Positions 7,805-16,272 of a stretch of DNA of 64,000 nt are shown one piece after another. A program made the position numbers and the translations under genes. The stretch's first letter is position 1. Each line of letters begins with the position of its first letter. The stretch lies in NCBI RefSeq assembly GCF_902477725.1, contig NZ_CABSIF010000009.1, positions 67,501 to 131,500 of the forward strand, given 5' to 3'. Source of the stretch: an uncultured Desulfovibrio sp. GTDB lineage: Bacteria > Desulfobacterota > Desulfovibrionia > Desulfovibrionales > Desulfovibrionaceae. The notes below the pieces were generated by a model. The model saw only the letters and a program-made list of their open reading frames with translations. It ran no database searches and was not told the origin of the DNA.

Positions 7805-9160
7805 ATGATTGAAAAGACCTACCACATCATCACTTTTGGCTGTCAGATGAACGTGCACGACTCCCACTGGCTGGGGCGTGCGCTCGGCGCGCGCGGTTTT
7901 TTTGAAGCGCCGCTTGAAGACGCGCAGGTGGTGGTGGTCAATACCTGTTCCGTGCGTGAAAAGCCGGAACAAAAGGTTATGAGCACGCTTGGCCGCATCC
8001 GTCAGGTTTCGGGCGGCAACCCCGCCGTGCTGGTGTGCGTGGCCGGATGCGTGGCCCAGCAACTTGGCGAAAGCATCTTTGAAAAAGAAAGCCAGGTGCG
8101 CCTTGTGGCGGGCAGCGACGGCATAGGCAATGCCCCTCAGGCCATTGAGCGCCTGCTGGAAAACCCCGCGCAGCGCCTCTCCCTGCTTGATTTTACAAGC
8201 CAGTATGTGGAGCGCGAAGGCACAACCGAACCCGGCGTGGTCAGCGGTTCCGTAGCCTACGCCAATATCATGCAGGGGTGCGACAATTTCTGCGCCTACT
8301 GCATTGTGCCCTTCACCCGGGGCCGCCAGAAATCGCGCAGCAGTACGGCCATTCTTGACGAATGCAAGGCGCTGATCGACAACGGCGCGAGAGAAATCAC
8401 CCTGCTTGGGCAGAACGTCAACGCATTCGGGCAGGATAAAAGCGGCGACGGCACAAGCTTTGCCGCCCTGCTGCGCAAGGTTGCCGCCCTGCCGGGCCTT
8501 GAGCGCCTGCGCTACGTTACCCCGCATCCCAAGGATATGGGGCCGGAAGATATCGCCGCCTTTGCGGAGCTGCCCCAGCTCTGCCCCCGCTTGCACCTGC
8601 CCATGCAGGCAGGCTCGGACGCGGTGCTGACCCGCATGAAACGCCGCTACGACAGCGGGGCCTTTCTTGATCTGGTGGAACGCCTGCGCGCAGCCCGGCC
8701 CGATCTGGCCCTCTCCACTGATCTTATTGTGGGCTTTCCCGGTGAAAGCGAGCAGGATTTTCAGGACACGTTGCAGATGATGCGCGCCAGCAACTTCATG
8801 TCCAGCTTCTCCTTTTGTTACTCAGACAGGCCAGGAACGCGGGCCTCGCTGTTCCCCGACAAAATCCCCGCCGATGTTGCCCAGGACAGGCTGTTGCGCC
8901 TCCAGGCCCTTCAGGATGAACTTGGCGCGCGCTGGTTGCAGCAGCGGGTAGGCGGCGAAACCACCCTGCTGATCGAAAACCGCAGCCCCAAGGAAGGCCA
9001 GGGGCCGGAGCCAAGCTGGCAAGGTCGCGACCCCTACGGCGCGCCCGTGCATGTGGAGCTGCCGCCGCAAGTGGATCACACGGGCCGCATGGTGCGGGTG
9101 AGGATTACAGAGGCCAAAAAGCACAGCCTCATGGCCCAACGATTGGGGGAACCATGGTAG
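7805..9160 (+). CDS. miaB: tRNA-2-methylthio-N6-(dimethylallyl)adenosine synthase MiaB
   Basis: Radical SAM methylthiotransferase that modifies A37 of tRNAs reading UNN codons. The 451 residues show the three-domain layout. The N-terminal UPF0004 domain has Cys in FGCQMNVHDS, NTCSVREK and VAGCVAQQ. The radical SAM core has CDNFCAYCIVPFTRGRQKSR, and a C-terminal TRAM domain ends at MRVRITEAKKHSLMAQRL. It overlaps the next gene by seven bases. Confidence 0.96.
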   Translation: MIEKTYHIITFGCQMNVHDSHWLGRALGARGFFEAPLEDAQVVVVNTCSVREKPEQKVMSTLGRIRQVSGGNPAVLVCVAGCVAQQLGESIFEKESQVRLVAGSDGIGNAPQAIERLLENPAQRLSLLDFTSQYVEREGTTEPGVVSGSVAYANIMQGCDNFCAYCIVPFTRGRQKSRSSTAILDECKALIDNGAREITLLGQNVNAFGQDKSGDGTSFAALLRKVAALPGLERLRYVTPHPKDMGPEDIAAFAELPQLCPRLHLPMQAGSDAVLTRMKRRYDSGAFLDLVERLRAARPDLALSTDLIVGFPGESEQDFQDTLQMMRASNFMSSFSFCYSDRPGTRASLFPDKIPADVAQDRLLRLQALQDELGARWLQQRVGGETTLLIENRSPKEGQGPEPSWQGRDPYGAPVHVELPPQVDHTGRMVRVRITEAKKHSLMAQRLGEPW

Positions 9161-9768
9161 AAATGCGCGTTTTCGGGCTCACCATCGACCCGCAGAGCAA
9201 AACGCCCATCGTGGTGTTGCGCGAAGCCAGCGGCGATGCCGTGCTGCCCGTCTGGGTGGGAGCCATGGAGGCCATGGCCATTTCTCTGGTGCTCAACAAC
9301 GAAAATCTGCCCCGCCCGCTCACGCACGACCTGTTTCTCATGACGCTCAAAGCCTTTAAGGCCGAACTGCGGCGCGTGGAGATCAACGACCTGCGCGAAG
9401 GCACTTTCTACGCGGTGCTTGTACTTTCCGGCCCGGAAGGCAGAACGCGAGTGGACTGCCGCCCCTCGGACGCCATTGCCCTGGCCATGCGCGCAGGGGC
9501 ACCCATTCTTGTGGAAGAAGAAGTACTGCGCCTTTCTGCCGAAGAGCAGCAACGGGCAGAACAAAGCACTGCCGTGGAAGTTACCACGCCGACTCCTGAT
9601 GCCGCCACTGACATGGTGCGCCGCGTTGGTGCCCAAAAAGAGGCGGATATGCTGGGCGGCGCCCTGCTGCGCCACGGTGAGCTGCCCCCCTCCCTCTCTG
9701 CGGATGAAGAAACCCGATACCGCGAGATGCTGCGTTCTCTTGATCCGATTTCACGCCGAAAGATGTAA
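9154..9768 (+). CDS. Bifunctional nuclease (BFN/DUF151) family protein
   Basis: The 204 residues begin MVEMRVFGLTIDPQSKTPIVVLRE and continue with LPVWVGAMEAMAISLVLNNE and DCRPSDAIALAMRAGAPI, the core signature of the BFN (DUF151) family. Plant members have reported RNase/DNase activity; bacterial roles are mostly undefined. The C-terminal 60 residues (probably a linker plus helices) are extra. It overlaps the miaB stop and has GGGGGA as SD, so it is translated with miaB. Confidence 0.88.
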   Translation: MVEMRVFGLTIDPQSKTPIVVLREASGDAVLPVWVGAMEAMAISLVLNNENLPRPLTHDLFLMTLKAFKAELRRVEINDLREGTFYAVLVLSGPEGRTRVDCRPSDAIALAMRAGAPILVEEEVLRLSAEEQQRAEQSTAVEVTTPTPDAATDMVRRVGAQKEADMLGGALLRHGELPPSLSADEETRYREMLRSLDPISRRKM

Positions 9769-10106
9769 CCAGCGGCAACAATTCTCTTTATCTTTACCAC
9801 ACCCGCGTTTGCATGAATGTGCGCGTGGGTTTGGGCATCTTCTGTTTTCCCCCATTTTTCGCTCAGGCAGCGTTTTTCAGAGGCGATACGGCAGCCTTTG
9901 CGGGCATGCCGGGGCGGGTGCGGTCAGGCCTGCACCCGGCAGATTCAGGTTTTTTCCAGAACTCTAAAAATATTCTAAATAAAAAATGCTTCACCAACTG
10001 GCTAAAATCATGAATAAATTTTTTCATCCCGCGCCAATAGCCGATTTCCGATCCCTAAAGATATAGCGTCTTGCTCCGATTATTAGCAGCAATGGGGAAG
10101 AGAACC
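9769..10106. other. Intergenic region, AT-rich in its second half
   Basis: No gene is visible in these 338 bp. There is an imperfect inverted repeat around ACCCGCG...CGCGTGGGT (about 9800-9832) that may end the miaB transcript weakly. An AT-rich stretch at 9955-10025 probably carries the promoter of the next gene, but no clear -35/-10 pair could be assigned. Confidence 0.4.
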
Positions 10107-10505
10107 ATGCTGCACTATCGACTATTCAAAGAAATCAACGACCTTTTTGCCTCCGGGCATGTCGAACAGGCCCGCCGCCTGCTCATGGAAGTGCAATCGC
10201 GCAGCATAGCCCTGCACGATGAGCTTAACCTGCTGCAGACCCGCCTGAAGACCCTTGAAGAAGCCGTTGAGCTTGCCAGCAACCTGTTCCGCCGCAACGG
10301 TCTCTACTGGCTCAAGGCCAAGGATATCAATCTTGGGCCGTTCTGCCCGCGCTGCTATGAAAACGAGGGTGGGCTTATCCGCCTTGAACGGGCAGATGGC
10401 ACGCTGCACTGCCCCTACTGTCACGCAGTTCTCTCCTGCCCGCCGGAATTCTGCGGCAGCGAGGATGCGCAGCCACGTGCGCGCATAATACCTTTTGCCA
10501 ATTAA
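10107..10505 (+). CDS. Coiled-coil / zinc-ribbon hypothetical protein
   Basis: 132 residues. The N-terminal half (about residues 8-70) is a charged helical region likely to form a coiled coil (HDELNLLQTRLKTLEEAVELAS). The C-terminal half has CPRC and CPYC pairs 20-25 residues apart, the layout of a zinc ribbon. An upstream ATG in frame is possible, but GGGGAAGAG lies correctly before the chosen ATG. A terminator follows. The function is unknown; such proteins often bind nucleic acid or protein partners. Confidence 0.7.
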   Translation: MLHYRLFKEINDLFASGHVEQARRLLMEVQSRSIALHDELNLLQTRLKTLEEAVELASNLFRRNGLYWLKAKDINLGPFCPRCYENEGGLIRLERADGTLHCPYCHAVLSCPPEFCGSEDAQPRARIIPFAN

Positions 10506-10530
10506 GCTGGTTCTGACAGATCAAACACAT

Positions 10531-10570
10531 AAACACCTTGCCGCCACGACCAGCGACAAGGTGTTTTTTT
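10531..10570 (+). terminator. Intrinsic terminator after the zinc-ribbon gene
   Basis: Perfect 10-bp arms (AAACACCTTG at 10531-10540, CAAGGTGTTT at 10557-10566) followed by T residues. Confidence 0.85.
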
Positions 10571-10635
10571 ATGGAGGAACAAGCCATTACGCCCATTCGC
10601 GACAGGCATTCATCAAATTTCACGGCCCTGTTTTC

Positions 10636-10664
10636 TTGCGCAAGCCCGCTCCAGCGGGTATAGT
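10636..10664 (+). promoter_or_regulatory. Sigma-70-type promoter of the pseudo-receiver/TPR gene
   Basis: TTGCGC (10636-10641) and TATAGT (10659-10664) are separated by 17 bp. The predicted start of transcription, near 10671, gives a leader of about 65 bases before the ATG at 10736. Confidence 0.55.
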
Positions 10665-10735
10665 GCATTTACGGAAGCCACTGCCAGCCCTTCCTGCCGG
10701 CAGCTTTTCAACTGGTTATTCCGACAAGGACAAGC

Positions 10736-12307
10736 ATGACCCGCCCACGGCAGATCCATGTTCTTCTTCTCAGCGAAAGCGAATCAATGGCCGCTCTGGA
10801 CAGACGCGCTCTGCGCGAAGTCGGGGTTGACCGCACTGAAGGTCTGACCTCCGGCGTGGCGGCAGCCCGCATGCTGGCTGGCCTTGACGAATTTCCCCCT
10901 TCTTTCAAGCCCGATGTGGTCATCTGCTCGCAGCGTCTTTCTGATATGGACGGCGAACAGTTTTGCGCCATTTTGCGTCTGCACCCCCTGCTGCTCGACA
11001 TGCCCGTGCTGCTGATTCTGCCCCACGACAGCGAGGTGGAGCAGCTCCGCACTCTCGGCTGCGGTGCAAGCGCCCTCATATCAAGGCCTTACTCGTTCAG
11101 CCAGCTCAAGGCCCATCTTGATTTTCTGGCCAACTCGCGTTCTTCGCTTGATGATCTGGAAAAAGCCGCCCACCTTGCAGACACCAGAGCCTTTGACGAA
11201 GCCGTGGCCACCTACGGCATCCTGCTCAAGCCCATTCGCCAGCCCGAAGACTATTTTCGCGTGGGCATGCAGTGCCTTGAACAACGCAAATGGAACAGCG
11301 CCATCAATGCCTTCCAGCGGGCCATGCGCGGCGCGCTTATTCAGGGCAAGGCGGAGCTGGGCATGGCCGCGGCGTGGAAGGGCAAGGGCGACATGGCCCG
11401 CTACCGCCACTATCTTTCGCTGGCGGCAGCCACATTTGTGCGCGCGCGGCAGTGGAACCGCGCCCGCGCGGTTTATGCCCGCATGCTTCAGGAAGATCCC
11501 GCAGCGCGAAGCCCGTTTTTGTCCGAGGCCTTGCAGCAGATACGCCAGGGCAACTTTGATTTTGCAGCAGGAATTTTGGCTCAGGGGTACGAAATCACCC
11601 CCAGAGAACAGATCAGTGAGCGCATGGCTCAGATATGCCTTGCAACAGATACCCCGGACGACATGCTGAAAAGCATGGAAGCCTGCCTTGAACAGGCCCT
11701 GGGCGCTGACGCCGAAGCCTTGAGCGCAGAAATCCGCACCACGCTTGAAGCCCTGACCCGCGAGGCCGAGGCCAAAAAGCTTGAAGACGCGGCAGAACGC
11801 CAGTGGCGGGCAGGCCGTCAGGCCGCCAGGGAGCGTGGGGACGCAGAAGGCGCGCCCGCAGAATGGGCAAATGACCCCTTGATGCAGGTGGGTCAGGCTC
11901 AAATGGGCAATGCGCAGGCCAATCAGGCACAGGCCGCAGGCACAGCCCCCCAGGCTGGAGCACGGCAACGCGGGCAAGTTGGCATTGCCCTTGCCGACGA
12001 GGACGAACCGGATATGCCCTCCCAGCAGGGTTCTGCCGCCAAATCAGGCAATCTGCGCGCCGGGCAGGGTGCATCCTCGCCAGTCATCCCCTTGTGGGGT
12101 GAGCACGAGGGCGCAGCCCAATCAACGCAGAACACCCGCACCGCACAAGACGCACAGCCTGCCATTTCAGGCAATACCCCCATCCCGCCGCTGCTTGACC
12201 CGCTCGCGCGCGGCAAGAGCTCCGGAAGCCTGATTGGCGGCAAGAGCAGCCTCACGGACATGATGTCCATAGTAAAATTTACCTGGAAGCAGGCCTTCCG
12301 TAAATAA
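10736..12307 (+). CDS. Degenerate receiver-domain protein with TPR repeats
   Basis: 523 residues in three parts. Residues 1-125 have the response-regulator fold pattern, but the phospho-acceptor Asp is replaced by Ser (DVVICSQRLSDMDG) and the conserved Lys by Arg (ISRPYS). It therefore cannot be phosphorylated in the usual way. Residues about 130-310 are helical TPR-like repeats (AINAFQRAMRGALIQGKAELGMAAAWKGKGD). Residues about 340-500 are a Gln/Ala/Gly-rich, probably disordered tail. A role as a phosphorylation-independent scaffold is inferred. It is monocistronic, with its own promoter and terminator. Confidence 0.82.
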   Translation: MTRPRQIHVLLLSESESMAALDRRALREVGVDRTEGLTSGVAAARMLAGLDEFPPSFKPDVVICSQRLSDMDGEQFCAILRLHPLLLDMPVLLILPHDSEVEQLRTLGCGASALISRPYSFSQLKAHLDFLANSRSSLDDLEKAAHLADTRAFDEAVATYGILLKPIRQPEDYFRVGMQCLEQRKWNSAINAFQRAMRGALIQGKAELGMAAAWKGKGDMARYRHYLSLAAATFVRARQWNRARAVYARMLQEDPAARSPFLSEALQQIRQGNFDFAAGILAQGYEITPREQISERMAQICLATDTPDDMLKSMEACLEQALGADAEALSAEIRTTLEALTREAEAKKLEDAAERQWRAGRQAARERGDAEGAPAEWANDPLMQVGQAQMGNAQANQAQAAGTAPQAGARQRGQVGIALADEDEPDMPSQQGSAAKSGNLRAGQGASSPVIPLWGEHEGAAQSTQNTRTAQDAQPAISGNTPIPPLLDPLARGKSSGSLIGGKSSLTDMMSIVKFTWKQAFRK

Positions 12308-12353
12308 CAGCTAAAGGCCTGACGGTATTTCTTCTCCAGCGTAGCCAGTATTG

Positions 12354-12393
12354 AAGAGGCGCAGGCGGGCTTTGCCCGCCTGCGCCTCTTTTT
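12354..12393 (+). terminator. Strong intrinsic terminator
   Basis: 16-bp perfect arms (12354-12369 with 12375-12390) and a five-base loop, followed by T residues, downstream of the pseudo-receiver/TPR gene. Confidence 0.92.
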
Positions 12394-12462
12394 ACGCTCA
12401 TACCGTACCCGGCCGCAGAAAAACATATTCTGACGCAGTCGGGATAACGCGATGGTGCCGCT

Positions 12463-13869
12463 CTAACGCTTCACGCGCTGGAGCATGTCTTCGGTTGTGA
12501 GCGAGTGCAGATGCCGCACCCGCCAGAGGTAACATGCCGCCCCGAATCCCAGGGCCACGATGTAGGCAATCCAAAAGCCTGCCGCACCCATTGAGGGGAC
12601 CAGAAGATTTGTACGCGCCAGCGCAAAACCCAAGGGCAGCCCGATAATCCAGTAGGCTGCAAAGCAGATGACAGAAATAATCCGCGTATCATTATGCCCG
12701 CGCAGAATGCCGATGCCCGTCACCTGCAAGCCGTCCACAATCTGGTAAGCGGCCTGATAAAGCAGGAGTTGCATGGCCAGGGCGGCCACCGCCGCATCCT
12801 GGGTATAAATGGCCACAATACTATGTCGGAACAGCACTGTAAGCGTAGCAATGAGCAGCGCAAAAACAACGCTCAGGGTCAGGGCCGTGCGGGCCACAAT
12901 TTTAGCGCGCTCGGCCTGCTGCGCCCCAAGGTAGCGGCCAACGCGTATGGTGGCCGTCATGCTGATGGAAAGCGGCACCATGAACACCAGCGCCCCAAAG
13001 TTAAGGGCAATCTGATGCCCAGCCACCATGACCGTACCCAAAGGAGCAAGCAGAATAGCGCTGAGGGCAAAGAGCGAAACTTCAAAAAACAGGGCCAGCG
13101 CGCCGGGAAAGCCAATGCGGAACACCCGCAAGACCAGCGCACCATCAAAGCGCGGCTCTTCTGCGCTGCCGCCACGGAACAGGGGAGCAAACACCGGCCC
13201 CAGGCATTTATACTGCGGGTCGCGGCGCAGATAATACAACATGCACAGGCCCATAAACCAGAAGCTGATGGCAGAGGCCACGCCGCAGCCCACGCCGCCA
13301 AGCTCCGGCAAACCGAACTTGCCGTAAATGAATACGTAGTTGCAGGGAACATTGAGCGCCAGCCCGAGCAGGCCTATGACCATGGCGGGACGAGTGCGGG
13401 AAAAGCCCTCAAGAAAGCTGCGCAGATTCACAAAAAGCAGAAAACCCGGCAAACCCCACATGATGGCGCGCAGGTACGCCCCTGCCATGTCAGCAAGCGC
13501 GGGCTCAAGCCCAAAAAGGTCCAGATGGAACGAAACTGCGTAATAAAAGCTCACCAGCACAACGCTCAGGCCAAGAGTAAGCCACAGGCCCTGCCGCAGC
13601 AGGTGCGCCGCTCGGTCAGGCCGTCCGGAGCCAACAAATTGCGCACTCAGGGGAGAGAGCGCCAGCAGGCAGCCAATGCCAAGCAGGGCCACAGGGGCCC
13701 ATATGGAACCCGCAACGGCCACAGCGGCCAGAGCCTGAGCGCTGTAGAGCCCGCTCATGGCAGTATCGGCAAAGGTCATGCCCGTTTGCGAAAGCTGGGC
13801 AATGAAGATGGGCAGCCCCACCGCATAAAAACGGCGGGCCTCTGAAAGGGAGAATATTTTTTCAAACAT
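12463..13869 (-). CDS. MATE family efflux transporter
   Basis: A 468-residue inner-membrane exporter with twelve predicted helices in two similar halves. The first helix region GLPIFIAQLSQTGMTFADTAMSGLYSAQALAAVAVAGSIWAP matches the NorM-like MATE signature. These use Na+ or H+ gradients to expel cationic drugs and metabolites. The substrate is not predictable. It is alone on its strand, with the palindromic element and mqnD upstream. Confidence 0.93.
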   Translation of the reverse strand: MFEKIFSLSEARRFYAVGLPIFIAQLSQTGMTFADTAMSGLYSAQALAAVAVAGSIWAPVALLGIGCLLALSPLSAQFVGSGRPDRAAHLLRQGLWLTLGLSVVLVSFYYAVSFHLDLFGLEPALADMAGAYLRAIMWGLPGFLLFVNLRSFLEGFSRTRPAMVIGLLGLALNVPCNYVFIYGKFGLPELGGVGCGVASAISFWFMGLCMLYYLRRDPQYKCLGPVFAPLFRGGSAEEPRFDGALVLRVFRIGFPGALALFFEVSLFALSAILLAPLGTVMVAGHQIALNFGALVFMVPLSISMTATIRVGRYLGAQQAERAKIVARTALTLSVVFALLIATLTVLFRHSIVAIYTQDAAVAALAMQLLLYQAAYQIVDGLQVTGIGILRGHNDTRIISVICFAAYWIIGLPLGFALARTNLLVPSMGAAGFWIAYIVALGFGAACYLWRVRHLHSLTTEDMLQRVKR

Positions 13870-14053
13870 AGGGTTCTCGCAGGTGATCCGTGGCGGGCGT
13901 CAGGGCCAGCGCCAGAGCAAGCCGGAAAAGTCCGGGGTAAAACGTGTTCCGTCCGCGCCGCAACGCGCGAAACATGGGAGGTAAAAGGGTTACGGGCCGG
14001 GTTTGCCCTGCCTGGCTAGAGCAGTTAACTCATTTCATTCGTAACCTGCTTCA

Positions 14054-14203
14054 GGGGTTGTCTCTAAATAAATGATTTTGTGCCAAGGGCAAGGAAAAAG
14101 GCTTTTTTTACGAAAGGAGTGTACTCTTACGGTACATGACTGGAGTAAAAAATGGCCTTTTGACGCAGCCAGTTGGCCAAAAGAATTATTTAGAAACAGC
14201 CCC
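14054..14203. repeat. 150-bp imperfect palindromic element (MITE-like)
   Basis: The whole segment is an imperfect inverted repeat centred on TGTAC-N7-GTACA (14120-14136). The outer arms start GGGGTTGTCTCTAAATAAAT on the left and, in reverse complement, GGGGCTGTTTCTAAATAATT on the right. Complementarity continues inward through AAAAGGC / GGCCTTTT and TTTTTTA / TAAAAAA. The right end touches the last base of the mqnD stop codon. No coding capacity is seen. It could be a non-autonomous mobile element, and it would also fold into a long RNA hairpin downstream of mqnD. Confidence 0.7.
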
Positions 14204-15048
14204 TAGCGCAAAAACAGCCCTTCAGAAGGCAGGGGCTTGCCCATGATATCCGCAGCCCGGCCCACAAGGGATTGAATGGCCGCACGCCCCGCCGGGCCGA
14301 GATCAAGGCTGAAATCCGTCACAAAGGTCTTGATGTGGGCGCTGGTGACGCTTTCTTCCATCTCCTGCGCATGAGAGCGGATAAATTCGCGCGAATCACC
14401 GGGGTGCGCGTTGGCGTAAGCCAGACTGGCAGTGATGGTATTCTGCACGCGGCGGGCAAGGGGTATGGGCAGGTCGCGCCGCACGGCAATGGCGCCCAGC
14501 GGCAGCGGCAGAGAAAACTCCGCCTCCCACCACTGCCCCAGATCAAGCAGTTTTACAAGCCCCTGACGCGCATAGGTAAAGCGCCCCTCGTGGATTATCA
14601 GACCAAGATCAGCCTCGCCATTGCTCACGGCAGACATAACATCGCTGAACAGCATTTCCTTGCGCGGCCCCTGAAAACCGCCGTGCAGGGTCAGCAGAAG
14701 ATTGGCAGTGGTCAGCAGGCCGGGAACCGCCACAGTGGCATTGCGCCAGTCTTCGGGCTTGAGGTTTTTGCGCGCCACCACAAGGGGGCCGCAACCCCAG
14801 CCAAGCGCCGCGCCCGAAGACAGCAGGGCATAATCCTGCATGATTTCAGTGGTTGCGCCAAGCGACATCTTGGTGACGTCCAGCGCCTTTTGCCGGGCAA
14901 GATTGTTCAGTTCTTCCACATCGGCCATATGCGGGGTGATAGGCGCGGGAACAGGCACCAGCCCGTGCAGCATGGCATGAAAAATATAGGTATCATTGGG
15001 GCAGGGCGAAAGACCGAATGACAGATTTGGCGGCGGCAAGGCAGACAT
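14203..15048 (-). CDS. mqnD: 1,4-dihydroxy-6-naphthoate synthase MqnD
   Basis: Enzyme of the futalosine menaquinone route that turns cyclic dehypoxanthinyl futalosine into 1,4-dihydroxy-6-naphthoate. The 281 residues have the periplasmic-binding-protein-like fold of the family, starting LSFGLSPCPNDTYIFHAML, with NGEADLGLIIHEGRFTY in the middle. GAGGA lies before the chosen ATG; an upstream in-frame extension is rejected. It is divergent from mqnE, across an 84-bp gap. The stop codon abuts the palindromic element. Confidence 0.94.
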   Translation of the reverse strand: MSALPPPNLSFGLSPCPNDTYIFHAMLHGLVPVPAPITPHMADVEELNNLARQKALDVTKMSLGATTEIMQDYALLSSGAALGWGCGPLVVARKNLKPEDWRNATVAVPGLLTTANLLLTLHGGFQGPRKEMLFSDVMSAVSNGEADLGLIIHEGRFTYARQGLVKLLDLGQWWEAEFSLPLPLGAIAVRRDLPIPLARRVQNTITASLAYANAHPGDSREFIRSHAQEMEESVTSAHIKTFVTDFSLDLGPAGRAAIQSLVGRAADIMGKPLPSEGLFLR

Positions 15049-15060
15049 TTTTTCCTCACG

Positions 15061-15088
15061 TTGACAGTGTGCGGCGGCGGGGCTTAAT
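15061..15088 (+). promoter_or_regulatory. Candidate promoter for mqnE-mqnC
   Basis: A perfect -35 hexamer TTGACA (15061-15066) lies 16 bp before CTTAAT (15083-15088), in the mqnD/mqnE divergent gap. The -10 is weak (TTAATC one base on is an alternative). Confidence 0.4.
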
Positions 15089-15132
15089 CTGCGAGCGGCA
15101 TTTTGCCCCCAATCCATGCACAGGATTCAGAT

Positions 15133-16272
15133 ATGCTAGACGCAACATACTACGCCGCACTGGGCCTTTCGTCTATCCGCGAAAAGGTGCTCTCCGGGGA
15201 GCGGCTTTCGCCCGAAGACGGGCTGACACTGTTCAACTGCCCCGATATTACCGCCGTGGGCGCGCTTGCGCTGCACGTGCGCTGCCGCCTGCACGGCCAC
15301 AAGGCCTTTTATGTGGTCAACCGGCAGATCAACTATACCAATGTGTGCGTCAACGGCTGCACCTTTTGCGCCTTCCGCCGCGACAGGGAGGACGAGCCGG
15401 GCGCGTTTGCCATGAGCCTCGACGACGTGCTGGCCCGCCTGCGCGCTGCAGACGCGACCCCCCTGCATCTGGACGAACTGCACATTGTGGGCGGCTGCCA
15501 CCCCACGCGGCCCCTTGCCTGGTTTGAAGACATGATCCGCGCGGTGCGGGCCTTCAACCCCAACCTGCCGGTCAAGGCCTTTACCGCCGTAGAGATTGAA
15601 CACTTTGCGCGCCTTGAAGGCATCAGCACCCTTGAGGTACTCAAGCGTTTGCAGAACGCGGGCCTTGTAATGATGCCCGGCGGCGGCGCGGAAATTTTTG
15701 ATGAAGAACTGCGCCCGCAGATCTGCCCGCACAAGGCCGACGCCAAGGCATGGCTGCGCATTCAGGGCGAGGCTCACAGCCTCGGCATTGCCACCAACTG
15801 CACCATGCTGTTCGGGCATATAGAAACATACGAGCACCGCATCGACCACCTCTGCCGTCTGCGCGAGCAGCAGGACAAAAGCGGCGGCTTTACCTGTTTT
15901 ATCCCCCTGCCCTTCCTTACGGATCACAGCCGCCTCAAGCTGCCGGAAGACAAGGTCGGCCCCCAGCGCGGGCTGGATCAGCTGCGCACGGTGGCTGTTT
16001 CGCGCCTCATGCTCGACAACATCCCCCACCTCAAGGCCTACTGGATCATGATGGCCCCCAAGCTGGCCCCGGTGGCCCTGTGGTACGGCGCGGACGATCT
16101 GGACGGCACCATCATTGAAGAGCGCATCGGCCACATGGCGGGCGCGCAGTCCGCCCAGGGCATGACCATTGAGGAACTTGAGCACCTTATCCGCGAATCG
16201 GGCTTTACCCCGGTGCGGCGCAACGCCACCTTCAATACCCTGAACGACGAATCCACGGAGGCGCGCCAGTGA
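15133..16272 (+). CDS. mqnE: Aminofutalosine synthase MqnE
   Basis: Radical SAM enzyme joining 3-[(1-carboxyvinyl)oxy]benzoate with SAM to give aminofutalosine. About 379 residues. The cluster motif is CVNGCTFCAF, preceded by VVNRQINYTNV. Also visible are HIVGGCHPTRPLAWFEDM and the GLVMMPGGGAEIFDEELRPQICPHKADAKAW block that distinguishes MqnE/MqnC proteins. The ATG at 15133 is preferred over an in-frame TTG 30 bases earlier. Its stop overlaps the GTG start of mqnC. Confidence 0.95.
   Translation: MLDATYYAALGLSSIREKVLSGERLSPEDGLTLFNCPDITAVGALALHVRCRLHGHKAFYVVNRQINYTNVCVNGCTFCAFRRDREDEPGAFAMSLDDVLARLRAADATPLHLDELHIVGGCHPTRPLAWFEDMIRAVRAFNPNLPVKAFTAVEIEHFARLEGISTLEVLKRLQNAGLVMMPGGGAEIFDEELRPQICPHKADAKAWLRIQGEAHSLGIATNCTMLFGHIETYEHRIDHLCRLREQQDKSGGFTCFIPLPFLTDHSRLKLPEDKVGPQRGLDQLRTVAVSRLMLDNIPHLKAYWIMMAPKLAPVALWYGADDLDGTIIEERIGHMAGAQSAQGMTIEELEHLIRESGFTPVRRNATFNTLNDESTEARQ

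Noticed and set aside
7067..8596. Minus-strand frame of 509 codons opposite miaB
   Set aside because: Shadow of miaB and the small gene before it.
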